Origin: Zoopage sp. CT-All
Taxonomy: Eukaryota; Zoopagomycota; Zoopagomycetes; Zoopagales; Zoopagaceae
Assembly (NCBI GenBank): GCA_004114245.1
Contig: QZWS01000050.1
Location: 1-33,611, forward strand
Direction of reading: 5' to 3'
DNA length: 33,611 nucleotides
Shown: positions 8,073-19,338 of the stretch, piece by piece
How positions within the stretch are numbered: the stretch's first letter is position 1
Layout: each line of letters opens with the position of its first letter
Notes under the pieces: generated by a model
What the model was told of the DNA's origin: nothing
The model's input: only the letters and a program-made list of their open reading frames with translations
Databases searched by the model: none
Position numbers and translations under genes: made by a program

Positions 8073-8093
8073 GTGTCTGGTGTGGGAGCGACG
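8073..8093. promoter_or_regulatory. 21-bp divergent gap between DSS4 and VPS53 starts
   Basis: The two start codons, on opposite strands, are only 21 bp apart, so promoter elements and 5' leaders of each gene must overlap the other gene or its leader. Confidence 0.6.
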
Positions 8094-10698
8094 ATGGATA
8101 TGGCCAGCCCCGCCGACGTCCTCGGCTCTATTCTGCCCGACGGCATCATTCTCCCTGGTTTAAATGAATTAACAATTGAACTGCAGACGCCTCACTGGAA
8201 AGCCTTGACGCTTTGGTGCGCGATTTTGAGGACCAGTTGGCATCCATCTCCGGCGAGAAGCGTGCACTCCTCCGGCACCAGGCCGACACGCAGGGTACCG
8301 CGCTCGAAGCTATGCATGTCCTCGAAACGGAACTTTCCGTATGTATACTGCCTACACCAAGCAAATAGCCAGCACCCGCTGTAGGAACTGGTGGCGGATT
8401 TGGACACCACCCAGCAGGAGATGATCACTGCCGAGGCTGCCATTGCCCAGCTCACCGCCACCCTCGGCCCACTGGACACCGCTAAACGGAATGTGGTTGC
8501 GGCCATGACGTGGGTCAAGCGCGCGCAGATGTTGAGTATGCGTACACGTCGCTATGCATCCGTTCTCTTATTCGGCCATTCCAGACTCTGCCGTGACGCA
8601 ACTCGAGGTCTGCATTCAGTCCCGCCGGTTCATTCAAGCCGCCGGCTACATGGAAGCCATCCAAGGCCTATGCGAGTATTTTGATGCCGCAAAAGGCGTG
8701 GCCGATATCAAGGAAATATTCAACACCGTAGAAATGCGTCGGCTTGAGTTTCAAGGCGCTCTGCGCGACGTGGTGTCGTCCGGCTTCAAAGACGATGGAA
8801 CTGTGGGGGATGACACAGCGCTCGTGAAAAGCGCAATGGTTGCATCGGAATCCCTCGGGCCCGCATTCCAGTAACCCTCGCTCCGTCTCCCGTTGCTTGA
8901 TGCTCACTGTCGTAGCGATGAAGTAATTCGACTCTACACAGACAATCAGCTATCCGTGTATCATACAGCGTTCTTCCAGCCCGACGGGGATGCTTCGACA
9001 TCCTCGCCCCCGGGCGCTGCAGCAGATCTGGACTCTGCTGGGAAACGGTACCTCTGGCTCAAGCGTTGGATCATTCGTTTCAACGATGCCTCGCAGCCCA
9101 GCAGTCATGCAGAGTTGTTTCCCGAAAGATGGGAAATGGCTAGACGTATGACGGAGGCCTTCACTGGCGACATGCGCGTATTTCTGGGCGACGTGCTTCG
9201 TAGGTCTGGCCGAGATGAGGTTTCGCACACCCTTCGGGCACTTAACCTCACCCTTGAGTTTGAAAATTACTTGGACCGGGCATTCAAGGTAGTTTATAGT
9301 CAGGGCAAAGTGTGGCCTAATAGGTGTTTCAGGTCTCTCCCGACTTTAGCTTTGCCGGAGCGATATCACACGGCTTTGAGCCATTCTTGACATCATACAT
9401 AGAAAGCAAAGACAGGTGCATCCATTTTGCCTGGTTTCATCGATCATTTATGCTTCACAGAGCGCTTTCGGAGATGATCCATAACTACCAGAAGCGTTCA
9501 CTACTCATGGATGCCGAACAACACGACGTGCTTTCGTCCAGCGTTGACTTATTCTACTTCTATCGCGAGACGATCCAGCAGGCCAGCAAGCTGAGTTCCG
9601 GCCGCTCGTTTCTCCAGCTCGCCAGCGTGCTTGCCCGCAAGCTAGATATGTATGCCGAGAAGATCCTGTCCCTTAGAGCTACAAAGTAGAGCGGTCTCAA
9701 CGCATTTTCGCTTATTTATACTACCCAGGACAGAGACCAAGGCTGCAGTCGAGGCTAGAATCCGAGAAGCTTGTGTGGTGGTCAACACCGCTGATTACTG
9801 CGTGGTCACGATCGGACAGGTACTGTAGCTCTACAGTTCCTTGCCTGTGCGGCTGACATGTGTGCTAGCTTGAGGAAAAGATCGTAGAGCATCTCGATGC
9901 GGACCTGCGCGAAGAGTTCTCCATGAACGATACGCAAGAGAATATGATGAAGTTGATATCGCAGTGCATTGCCGAGCTCGGCAGAGTCATGGTCAATCAA
10001 TGCGACGGTGTCTTTTCGACCTTTGTGCGTGGTGACTGGATGCGCACGAGTACGGAGCTGCGTCCTATTGACAGCGAAGCACTCACCGGCCGACTGCGAC
10101 CGTTGTTTGAACAGGCATCTGCACTGCTTAGTCAATCGAGGTACTATCGGTTGTTCTGTGATCGGTTCGCGGAGTGAGTCCGTATAGCATTCTTACCATT
10201 TACCTGACATCTCTGGGTAGAATGTTTCTCGAAGAGTTAAATTCGACTATGCAGCGAGTCCGCAGCTACACCGCAGATGCTGCCAACAAGGTACCGAGTT
10301 GCTTTGCCAGTCGACAGCCTCACTCATTGCACAGCTCGAGGTGGATCTGGATAAGCTCCGCGTTGTGCTCACTTCGCTTCCCAGAACTGACGCAGAGTCC
10401 AAGGCGTCGCTGGGGGTATATGGCAAGATCATCGACCAGGGCTTTGCCAAGGTGGTTGTATTTCTGCGTCTTGTTGCTACGCCGTACACGGATGCACAGC
10501 GGTGGATGGAGGTGTATGGTGCAGCAGAGGGCATGTCGGGGGAGGTGGCAGCCTATCAGCGTGTCCTGGAACTCAAGGTAGGCAGACAGTATCCCCGTTT
10601 CTTGAAACCATTGTATACGAAGACTTGTCGAATAGGGATTAAAGGCAGTGGAGGTGCAGCGGGCAGTGAAACTGTATCAGCAATCGAAAGGCATTTGA
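8094..10698 (+). CDS. VPS53: GARP complex subunit Vps53
   Basis: Exons: 8094-8157, 8187-8338, 8385-8535, 8585-8870, 8916-9288, 9333-9415, 9461-9685, 9729-9819, 9869-10173, 10221-10290, 10335-10577, 10636-10698; 701 residues. Vps53 is part of the GARP tether that docks endosome-derived vesicles at the trans-Golgi. Family features appear in order: SLESLDALV near the N-terminus, LDTAKRNVVAAM and the following QLEVCIQSRRF, then FEPFLTSYIESKD, the NTADYCVVTIGQLEEK segment, LDKLRVVLTSLP and finally LKGLKAVE near the C-terminus, as in human VPS53. Every intron is GT-AG and the phases all agree. The first intron is only 29 nt. The stop is 3 nt from that of convergent CDC73. Confidence 0.9.
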
Positions 10699-10701
10699 AG
10701 A

Positions 10702-12084
10702 CTATTTGCGGGCCCTGGCCCGTTTTGCAGATGCAAACGAATCGAGTACCTCCCAAAATTCTGCGACCGCTGCCATATCCGTGTGCCTCTTATACTGATG
10801 AATCTGTCAGCCACTCGTCAGCAAAAATACACGCAGCAAGACGACAGAGTACGTTGAGAGTGTGCACATTCCAGTTCCTGACCGCATCCTTGGGCGCCTC
10901 CTCCGTAAACTTGATATAAAACCCTTTAACTAGGGAAAATGAGTAGGGTTAGAAGTGGAACGGCGATTTGTACCATTCTGAAACAGGGCCACCTCGTTAT
11001 CCCAGGGGAAATCCCTAAATTGCCACTTGGCGCCAATCACAATGACAGCTACGACGCGATCCCAATCACTCGCACGTAAACGATCAGGCGAATCGGTCAC
11101 GTCATATGCCTGTGTCGTCCCAGATGCAGAGCTACGGTGAATGGAGACGAGAGAGGCACGGGCTTGCGGAATAACGTTGGCATCCGAAGGCACGAAGCGT
11201 TGATTTAGGAGAAAATCTTTGATGTTTAGAATATTGATGGGTGCGGAAGAGACAGCGGGAACGATGATGATGGGATTGCCGACCGGTTCTACAGCGACCA
11301 GTCAATATGGTCGCAATGCTAATGGCGCGAGACGCACCCGTTCGCTGACGCTTGCGATCCGTCGAAGCAATGCGCCCGGCCCCTTTCTTGGCAGCCGATG
11401 CTCCTGGTGCATCGGCACCACCAGACGGCGTTGTCAATCGCGATGCAACTTCACGGAGGGCATCCTGTCCGATTCTCCGTATCTGCTCGAACGACTAGTT
11501 GATAGACAACCACGCAAAACTCAAGTTAGCTAATCGACATGGAACCACATTTCACACACCTTGGAGCACATAATAGGGGCATTGCGCAGATGCATGCCGA
11601 GGATATCCCTCGATTGCAGCTCGGCAACGAAAGCGACCTCGTCAGCATCCAAAACCAGCCCTGCACCTGCAGACAGCGAAGACGCGCTTAGATCTTTTGG
11701 TACTTCCCCGTCGCCCAAACCTGCATCGGTGCTCGATAGGATCTCCTTAACGGCCTTGCGATCGCCCATGGGAATGAACTTAATGCCGGCAGCCATGGCG
11801 CTCTTGATATACGCCGCGTTGGTGGTGCCACCATCCCGTATAAAATGCGCCACTACGTCGATAGTGTATGGCTCATTCGTGGCTGACTTGACTAGTTCGG
11901 GGACGGGGGTGGTGCGCGGGATGCATGCGGATGCCAGCGTGAGACGGACATGGGTTGCTGCCTGGATAGTCTCCGCCGCGGCGAATGCGTCCGAGAAGGT
12001 GAGGAATGCGACGTCGGCCGGAGCAAGATACGCGGCGCGGAGGAGTGGAAGGAGCGGGGCGGCGATCTGTGCATCTGCCGACAT
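10702..12084 (-). CDS. CDC73: Paf1 complex subunit Cdc73 (parafibromin homologue)
   Basis: Exons on the minus strand: 12084-11560, 11494-11338, 11288-10974, 10929-10853, 10794-10702; 388 residues (yeast has 393). Cdc73 is the Paf1-complex subunit that binds phosphorylated RNA polymerase II and elongation factors. The C-terminal Ras-like domain is clear: PVGNPIIIVPA, then NIKDFLLNQRFVPSD, WDRVVAVIVIGAKWQF, PWDNEVALF, VKGFYIKFTEE, WNVHTLN and finally EFWEVLDSF, matching the family block by block. The N-terminal third (TIDVVAHFIRDG, AAYIKSAMAAGIKFIP, DRKAVKEIL) fits the family's N-terminal domain. The last two exons lie antisense to a stretch that can be misread as a VPS53 extension; the conserved Cdc73 residues decide. 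Confidence 0.93.
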
Positions 12085-12098
12085 GGCTGAGTGACGAA
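12085..12098. promoter_or_regulatory. 14-bp divergent gap between CDC73 and GPI18 starts
   Basis: Start codons at 12084 (minus) and 12099 (plus) leave 14 bp. At least one gene must have a very short leader or start transcription inside its neighbour. Confidence 0.6.
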
Positions 12099-13539
12099 AT
12101 GGTGACTGCGCAAACGTCTCATATGGGGCCCGTCCGTCGACTGGTCACGCTTGCGTTGCTGTACCGCGTCGCGCTGTATGCCGTCGCGTTGCTTACGCGT
12201 CTCGTTGTCGGAGAATTCGATTCGTCGGTGACGCTCGTCAACGGATCTGCCGGGGCGTCGCTTCCGCTCTGGCTGGACGTCTTTGTGCGATGGGACGCCG
12301 TCTACTTCGTGCACATTGCCTTTCATGGACAGTATATATATGAACAGCAAACGGCCTTCTTTCCATTGTTCCCCATGGGCATGCGAGGCCTTGGCAGTGC
12401 GATATCGTGAGTGTTTTACTCTGTATCTATGGAGCTGATGTCATGGTCAGGGCATGTACTGGAGTGGAGTGGACGACTGCGATTGTTCTCGCCGGCATCA
12501 GCGTATCTCTCGTCTCGCACGTTCTCTCTGTAGTCGTTCTATTCAAGTAGTGTTACCCTCTTTTTCTTCTATTTCTGACGGAACCCTCTCACCAGGCTGA
12601 CCCAAGAATTGCTGACCTCGCATTGCCCCTCGCAAGCGACTGGCTTTGCCATAATCACTGCTATTGCGTATATCCTCTCTCCTGCCGGCGTGTTTCTCTC
12701 CTCCGTCTACACCGAATCTATTTTTTCTCTGCTAGTATTCTCCGGTATGCTGTTTTGGGTGCGTCGACGCACAGCGATGGCTGCATTGATGTGGGCCGTC
12801 GCCACTTGTGTACGCTCCAATGGTTTGGCATGTGCCGGATTCTTTGCATTCGATGTCCTAACGGAAGCATCGTCGAAGCGTCCAGCAGTAAGCCATCAAT
12901 CGATTTGTGGGTGACCTAGATGCTCAATAGAAGTCTATATGGATTTTGCTGACGCGAATTGTTGCGGCAGCGCTAACACTGGCCCCGTTCATTGCCTTCC
13001 AATATTACGGCTACTCTGTCTTTTGCCTTAACGACGTGCCAAGACCATGGTGCGATTCAACACTGCCGTTATTATACAGCTACGTCCAGAAACAGTACTG
13101 GAACTCTGGATTTTTGCTCTATTTCGAAGCCAAGCAGATTCCGAATTTCATTATTGCTGCCCCCATTCTGCTCCTGTCATTTGGTGCAGTATGGCGCTAT
13201 GCTCGTCTGGACATACAGCGATTTACGCTACTGCGGCGGCCGTCACCGTCTCCCGGCGAGCAGAAACGACGTGGCCTGTATGATACCGATACCTTACTCC
13301 CCTTCATCCACCTCGCCGCCTTTATGGCATTGTTTGCGCTCACCAGCATGCACGTTCAGGTTGCAATACGCTTTTTGACCTCCTCCCCAGCCCTCTACTG
13401 GTTTGTCGCCCACCTGTGGTGTGAAAAGGCCAAAGCTGAGTCGCCGGGAATGGATTGGGGGAGGGTCGTTTTGGGGTATAGTGTAATCTGGTCGGTAGTG
13501 GGTGCTTCACTTTTTGCTGCATTCATGCCCCCGGCATAG
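12099..13539 (+). CDS. GPI18: GPI mannosyltransferase 2 (PIG-V/Gpi18)
   Basis: Exons 12099-12406, 12451-12546, 12596-12887, 12931-13539; 434 residues, normal for the family. PIG-V adds the second mannose to the GPI anchor precursor in the ER lumen. Family marks: RWDAVYF at residues 64-70, YEQQTAFFPLFP, the SPAGVFLSSVYTES segment, RSNGL, then YVQKQYWNSGFLLYFEAKQIPNF and the C-terminal HVQVAIRFLTSSPALYW. Several hydrophobic segments match a polytopic ER membrane protein. Introns are 44, 49 and 43 nt. The start used is the first ATG in frame, 14 bp from the CDC73 ATG; an alternative Met lies at residue 9. Confidence 0.92.
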
Positions 13540-13555
13540 TAGTGATGCAGTCACC

Positions 13556-14815
13556 TTATTTAAATTTAGACATCTCCTTTTCATAATCATACCCGTGAAG
13601 TGGACTTGAAGGCATCCCAAAGCTGAATACCACTCGCAGCATTGTGTCTCGCAATAGACACAAAAGCGGCGAGGACATGGTGTTCATGCGTCCCATCCTG
13701 CGACTCCAGCCCAGCAGCTCCTTTGTGCGCGCGTGCCTCAATGCCTCGTACAGATCGAGACTGGCCGCTGGACTCAATTCGCTACGGGAGAGTGCCATGG
13801 CGAGGACTCCAGCATCCTCGAGCGATATTCCAGCACCCTGACCAAGATGCGGCCCGATGGGGTGCGCAGCATCGCCAGCAAGAGTGATACGGCCGCGGCG
13901 CCAGGTCGGCAATGGTTCACGGTCAAACACGCCGATGGTAATGATCCGGTGCGATGCCCGCATAAGGTCACCATAGAGATTCGGACCATCCACATCCCAG
14001 CCAGAAGAGGTCAGGTGCTCCACTAGAACATTTGCAGTGGCGCCAACATCAGGAACTTCGCCCCACGCGATGGGTGCCTCTGCTTGCCGCCTGGCCGCAA
14101 ACCACATTACATTGCCGTCCGTGGATATTTGATATGTGCCGAGTTGGTTGCCCAGTCGATCCGATGTCAATGCTGTCATGCCATCATATCTTTCGAGGAA
14201 CTCTTGCTTGCGGGCGAGGTTGTCGATATTCAGGACGCCTAGGTGCGCCGCAATGCCTGCGAAGCGCGGTTCAACTGGCCCCCAAAGCGCAGTACGCACT
14301 GCTGAGTGCAATCCGTCTGCTCCCACGACGATATCCGCATGGCCTTCGCTCGTTCCATCCTCGAATGCAATCACAGGCTTGTCAGAGTCTACGTTGGCAA
14401 GGCCCGTGAGACGCTTCCCCAAATGCACCTCGCACCCAGCCTTGCGACATTCATCGAGAAGAACCGTCTGCAGCGCATGTCTTCGAACACCGGTAAACTC
14501 GAATCCAAACTTTTGCAAAGAATTGACGTCCTTGAGCGCCACCAGCGGCTTGGCCTTGTCATGCCGAAGGATGCACATGCCATGCATTCGCCTCCCTTCC
14601 TCCTGTATCCGACGCAGCGCGCCAGGAGCGTAATAGTTGAGCGATCGGAGCCCGTTGGGGGCCAGCATGATTCCGCCGCCCACGTCACGGATTTCCCGCG
14701 CTGATTCATAGATGACGGGCGTGCAGGACGGGAGATAGTGTTTGAGCGCCAGTGCGCACGCTGCACCTGCCGGGCCGCCGCCCACAATCGCTATGCGTTT
14801 AACTGCAGAGCCCAT
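13556..14815 (-). CDS. FAD-dependent monooxygenase (salicylate hydroxylase type)
   Basis: Intronless, 419 residues, typical of single-domain group A flavoprotein monooxygenases that hydroxylate aromatic or related substrates with NAD(P)H and oxygen. The N-terminal Rossmann motif IAIVGGGPAGAA is near residues 8-19, an internal GADGLHSAVR motif contacts FAD and NAD(P)H, and LAGDAAHPIGPHLGQGAG is the second FAD-binding motif. The substrate cannot be told from sequence; fungal relatives include salicylate and kynurenine-type hydroxylases. No signal peptide or membrane anchor is seen. It ends 16 bp from the stop of convergent GPI18 and starts back-to-back with SMC4. It is one of only two conserved intronless genes in the window. 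Confidence 0.85.
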   Translation of the reverse strand: MGSAVKRIAIVGGGPAGAACALALKHYLPSCTPVIYESAREIRDVGGGIMLAPNGLRSLNYYAPGALRRIQEEGRRMHGMCILRHDKAKPLVALKDVNSLQKFGFEFTGVRRHALQTVLLDECRKAGCEVHLGKRLTGLANVDSDKPVIAFEDGTSEGHADIVVGADGLHSAVRTALWGPVEPRFAGIAAHLGVLNIDNLARKQEFLERYDGMTALTSDRLGNQLGTYQISTDGNVMWFAARRQAEAPIAWGEVPDVGATANVLVEHLTSSGWDVDGPNLYGDLMRASHRIITIGVFDREPLPTWRRGRITLAGDAAHPIGPHLGQGAGISLEDAGVLAMALSRSELSPAASLDLYEALRHARTKELLGWSRRMGRMNTMSSPLLCLLRDTMLRVVFSFGMPSSPLHGYDYEKEMSKFK

Positions 14816-14903
14816 GGCGAGTCGGATTAAATGCTGCGGTCAATATGGAAAAGGTGGTAAGCGGCTCGCTGGGAAAAAAGGAGGCGCCGCTACGCGTTTT
14901 GTC
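14816..14903. promoter_or_regulatory. Divergent region between FAD monooxygenase and SMC4
   Basis: 88 bp between the monooxygenase ATG and the preferred SMC4 ATG at 14904. An in-frame SMC4 ATG at 14814 overlaps the monooxygenase ATG inside a CCATGG palindrome, so the true SMC4 leader may be even shorter or absent. Confidence 0.5.
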
Positions 14904-17900
14904 ATGACACAAACATCCGTCGCATCGCATCCCCGCGTTCCACGCATCTCCACTGCAAGTATGCCAAACTCACAGGCTGCGAATGAGCCGGCAAATATTC
15001 CAACTCCGGCACGGCGTCGTCCACGATTGGTTATCAACGAGATGCGTCTGCACAATTTCAAGTCGTATGCCGGCTTGCAAATCATTGGTCCGTTCCACAA
15101 GGTACCGTATTTACCCACTGTCCATGCGCTAAATGCCGCTGCGGTAGTCCTTTTCTGCGGTGGTAGGGCCGAACGGCTCTGGCAAATCGAACGTCATCGA
15201 CGCTATGCTTTTCGTATTTGGCTTTCGGGCCAACAAGATGCGCCAGGGCAAGCTGTCAGAGCTGATTCATGCATCACAGGGAATGGACGACTTGGATTCG
15301 TGCTACGTGGAGCTGCACTTCCGCGAGATTATCGACCTGGTGCGCGGGTCTGGTCGTCTCGGCACATTCAGCTAATCGCTTCCATTTGCAGGAGAATGGC
15401 GGGCTCGAGATCGTGCCGGACTCTGACCTTGTCATTAAGCGCATCGCAACGCGTAGCAATCAGTCACGATACACCATCAATGAAACGACAAGCACGTACA
15501 CTGAAGTTACAACGCTGTTGAAATCCCGCGGCATTGATCTTGACCACAAACGATTTCTCATTCTCCAGGGCGAGGTTGAGTCGATTTCGCAAATGAAGCC
15601 CAAGGCACCGTCCGAGCACGAGGACGGCCTTCTCGAATACCTCGAGGACATCATCGGAACGAGTCAGTACAAGCAGCCGCTGGACGAAAAGAGCACCGAG
15701 TTGGACGAGCTGAACACGACCCGGCTAGAGAAGCTCAACCGTGTCAAGCTCGTCGAAAAGGAGAAAAATGCGCTGGAGGATGGAAAGCAAGAGGCAGAAG
15801 CCTTCCTTCGGTCCGAGAACGATCTTGTGTTGCTCAAGAGCCAGCTGTTTCAGCGCCAGTTGGTCGACTATCGGCGCGAGACTGCAATGGCCGAGAAGGA
15901 AGTGATTGGGCTTGAAGCCAAGATGGCAGCCGAAGCTGAAAAGCATCGGTCGGAACTTGAGCAGGCTACTGCGTTGCGCAAGGACTGCGATTTTGCAGAG
16001 AAAGAATTCAAGGTGCAGTTCGGCCATCCACTAATGATCATGGATCCTGACGGTACAATAGAAACTCCAGCAGCTGTCTGAAAAGGCCAGCGAGGTGTAT
16101 CGTAAATTCGAGCGCGAAGAAGTATTCCACGCCTTCATGCAGCTGTCGTCTGACCATTTGCAAGGTTCAACTGCAGGAGAAATACAAGCACGCCAAGGCA
16201 AAGGATTCGAAATTGCAGAAGGCGATCGCAAATGTTAAAGTGCATTCAATTATCGGCCCATATAACAGTGTCGTAGGACAAGCACGCCTTGGCAGAAAAC
16301 ACCTATACCATTGAGAATCTTACAAAGGACATAGCTCGTACTGAAGAAGAGGCAGACAAGCTGGCTTTGGACGTGGAAAAGGAAGAGGCCCAGCTCGCAA
16401 AAATATCAGAATCTCTCAAAGGTAAAGCGCAGCCTTCAGCGGCAAGGCTAACGGGTTAACCAGGCAAAACCGCTGGAATCGCGGCACAGGTGGAGGCGAA
16501 GCAGAAAGAGCTATCTCCGCATCTGTCCAAGCTGAACGAAGCTCGATCAGCACTTCAACTGCTTCAGCAGCAGAGGAATATCGCCAATGAACAGGTCGAA
16601 GGCGTGGCCAAAAATGTCGAACAGGCCAAAAATGACCTCCTGGCGCTGAAGAGCGATCTCAAAGTAAAGGTGGGTCACTGTGCTTATCTTGCTGTTGTCC
16701 GACTCGTGGTGGGATCAGAGGGAAAATATTGCAAATTTGAAGGCCGAGAAGAAAAAGGCCGAACAGCGCGAATCCAGTCTTGTCGCCGAAATAGAGGTAA
16801 ACAGGCTTGCTTTAGGCAGTCTGACGAAGAGGTTAGACTGTTCGCGGAAGCCAAGCCACCGCCAGGGCATCTGTTGGCGCAAAGCGGGGCAAGGTGGATG
16901 AGGCGACATCGACCATGGCTTCGTCTCAGAACCGCAGCTCAGTGCTTGATCAGCTATTGAAGCTTCGCGATTCTGGCCGAATACGTGGCATTTATGCAAG
17001 CCCAAGCCGTTGTCAGCATGCTGCTGAGCATTGTATAGGATCGTCTTGGCAACCTTGGGGTCATAGATGATAGGTACGATGTCGCTGTGACCACGGCCTG
17101 TTCAGCACTGAACCACATTGTTGTCGACACTGTCAAAACAGGCCAAGAGTGCCTCGAGTATTTGCGACGCAATAATGTTGGCCGGGCTGTCCTAATCTGC
17201 CTCGATCAGCTTCCCAAGTTCAACACGGAGCGCAAGAAAACCCCCGACGGAGTGCCGCGACTTTTTGACCTCGTTCGCCCGAAAGACGCCAAGTTTGTCT
17301 CTGCTTTCTATCATGGTCTGCGGGATACACTTGTGGCCAATGATCTGGACCAGGCGAACACCATTGCCTATGGCCAAACTCGTTGGCGCGTGGTAACGTT
17401 GAAAGGCGAGCTCATTGAAATGACGGGTACCATGTCTGGCGGTGGAAGTCGTCCACTTACAGGCGGCATGAGTTCCAAATTTACTGAAGAGTATCGCCCG
17501 GAGCAGGTCGAGCACATGCGACGTGAGCTTGGCCAAAGCGAAGAACAACTGGCGGAGATCGACTCTAGTCTGCAGGCCAAGCAGCAGGAACTGGAAGCGA
17601 TCCGCCAACGCCTGCCCAGTTTCGACTTTGAAACTCGCAAGCTACAACTCGATGTCGAATCCATGGCAAAGCAGATACCGGTCATGGAGCAGCGCGTCCT
17701 TGAGCTCGCAGAATCCGCCAATGATAATGCCGCCACGCTTAAGAATATCGAAAGGCTCGACAGGGACATTCAAAAGTCTGAAAGCGAGCTGGACAAGCTT
17801 CAAGCCAAAGCAACTGCCATTGAGGATGCGGTGAAGGTTCTGCAGGATAAGATCCTTGAAGCCGGAGGTATTCAGCTTCGCGCGCAGACGGCGCAAGTCG

Positions 17901-19198
17901 ATCTTGTAAAAGAACGGCTGGTAGCTGCGCGTGAGCGGGGGATCCAAGCTGACGTTGCACGAAAGAGCGCGACTCGCGATGACGCCAAGCTAAAGCGCAG
18001 TATCGCTACGCACGAGCAGAATTTGGAAAAAGCAGCGTCGGAGATGAAAATCTTTCAGGATGAGCTTGCCTCGCTGCTCACTGTCGCGGAAAAGGCCAGG
18101 AAAGAGAGCGAGCAGGCCATAGAGGCATTTGAGTCGATTGGTGGTCAATATACTGATCCGCTGTATGCTGTAGATTATGAGCTCGAAGCAAGAGGAGCTC
18201 GACGATGCCAAAGCGCGCCTTGCCGAACTAGAGACGGATCTTCGTGCTGTGCGACTTGCAGAGGCAAGCGAATCAGGCATTGCACTCCATGCCAACGTTC
18301 ATTCATAGACGGAGCACAAAAACCGGCTCAAGGCTTTGAAGGAGGTTCTCGGTGGATTCAAGGGACATGTAAATAGCGTTCAAAGCCAGCTTGGAAAGCT
18401 AAGGCTCCACGATCTGAGGGAAACGGAGGACGACGAGGAGCCGGGAATTCCAGAGCTGACGGATGACGAGGCATTGGCGCTTAGCAAATCCGAAGTTAAA
18501 GCCAAGATACTCGAACTCGAGAGTGAGCTCGCGTCAAACGCTGCTCTGGCTAATGCTCGGATATAGAGCACCTCAAGGACGCCAAGCCGAACTTGAGCGT
18601 TCTCGCCGAGTATCGCAAGCGCCACGACGAGTACCTGGAGCGCATCGCCGATATGAACAAGATAACGGCCGAGCGCGATCAGATGAAAGACGCGTTTGAC
18701 GAGCTCAAGCAGCGTCGACTGACCGAATTCATGATCGGGTTCCGCGAAATCAGCTACAAGCTCAAGGAAATGTACCAGATGATCACGCTTGGTGGCAACG
18801 CGGAGCTGGAGCTGGTAGACAGCTTGGACCCGTTTGCCGAGGGTATTATCTTTAGTGTGATGCCGCCACGCAAGAGCTGGAAGAACATTGCCAATCTCAG
18901 TGGCGGGGAGAAGACGCTCAGCTCGCTCGCCTTGGTGTTTGCCCTGCATCACTACAAGCCGACCCCGCTGTACGTGATGGACGAGATCGACGCGGCGCTG
19001 GACTTCCGCAATGTCTCGATCGTGGCGAACTACATCAAGGAGCGCACGCAGGATGCCCAATTTGTGATCATCAGCCTGCGCAACAATATGTTTGAGCTGG
19101 CCGACCGGCTGGTGGGGATATACAAGACGCACAATCGGACGAAGAGCATTGCCATCGACCCGGCCGCAGTGTCCATGGCTTCGGGGCTGGATGGCTAG
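14904..19198 (+). CDS. SMC4: Condensin ATPase subunit Smc4
   Basis: Thirteen exons: 14904-15101, 15148-15339, 15392-16012, 16062-16121, 16165-16239, 16277-16421, 16464-16669, 16719-16796, 16837-16995, 17039-about 18132, about 18182-18263, 18309-18522, 18567-19198; about 1251 residues, normal for the family. Smc4 pairs with Smc2 in condensin. Visible: LVINEMRLHNFKSYAG, Walker A GPNGSGKSN (residues 73-81), EYLEDIIGTSQYK, a first coiled coil, the hinge (GRIRGIY...LGNLGVIDDRYDVAVTTA), the second coil, signature LSGGEKTLSSL (about 1151) and Walker B YVMDEIDAALD (about 1180). Two introns (16996-17038 and 18264-18308) are GC-AG. The boundary of exons 10/11 is ambiguous: 18133-18181 or 18141-18192 both keep frame. 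Confidence 0.93.
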
Positions 19199-19338
19199 TC
19201 TAGTGGCACTGGCCGAATGTTTGAACTCAGTGCATCGCCGCGTGGTTGTTCTGCAAAAACACCACATCACCACGCCCCCGCGGCTCCATCCCCCTTGACG
19301 ACCGGAATCTAACACGCACGCGCTGCAGCATCGCGATT

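Noticed and set aside
10654-10933. Extension of VPS53 by two further exons (10691-10780, 10811-10933) that would share a CTAG with CDC73
   Set aside because: The frames join cleanly at GT-AG sites, but the opposite strand encodes highly conserved Cdc73 C-terminal residues over the same bases (GFYIKFTEE, WNVHTLN, EFWEVLDSF). The apparent exons are an antisense shadow.
10930-11193. CDC73 ending at the first stop at 10930
   Set aside because: A 44-nt intron (10973-10930) removes that stop and restores the conserved C-terminus, so the TAG is part of a splice acceptor.
16797-16901. Read-through of SMC4 exon 8 without splicing
   Set aside because: It runs into a stop and loses the conserved SVLDQLLKLRDSGRI hinge entry, which the 40-nt intron 16797-16836 restores.
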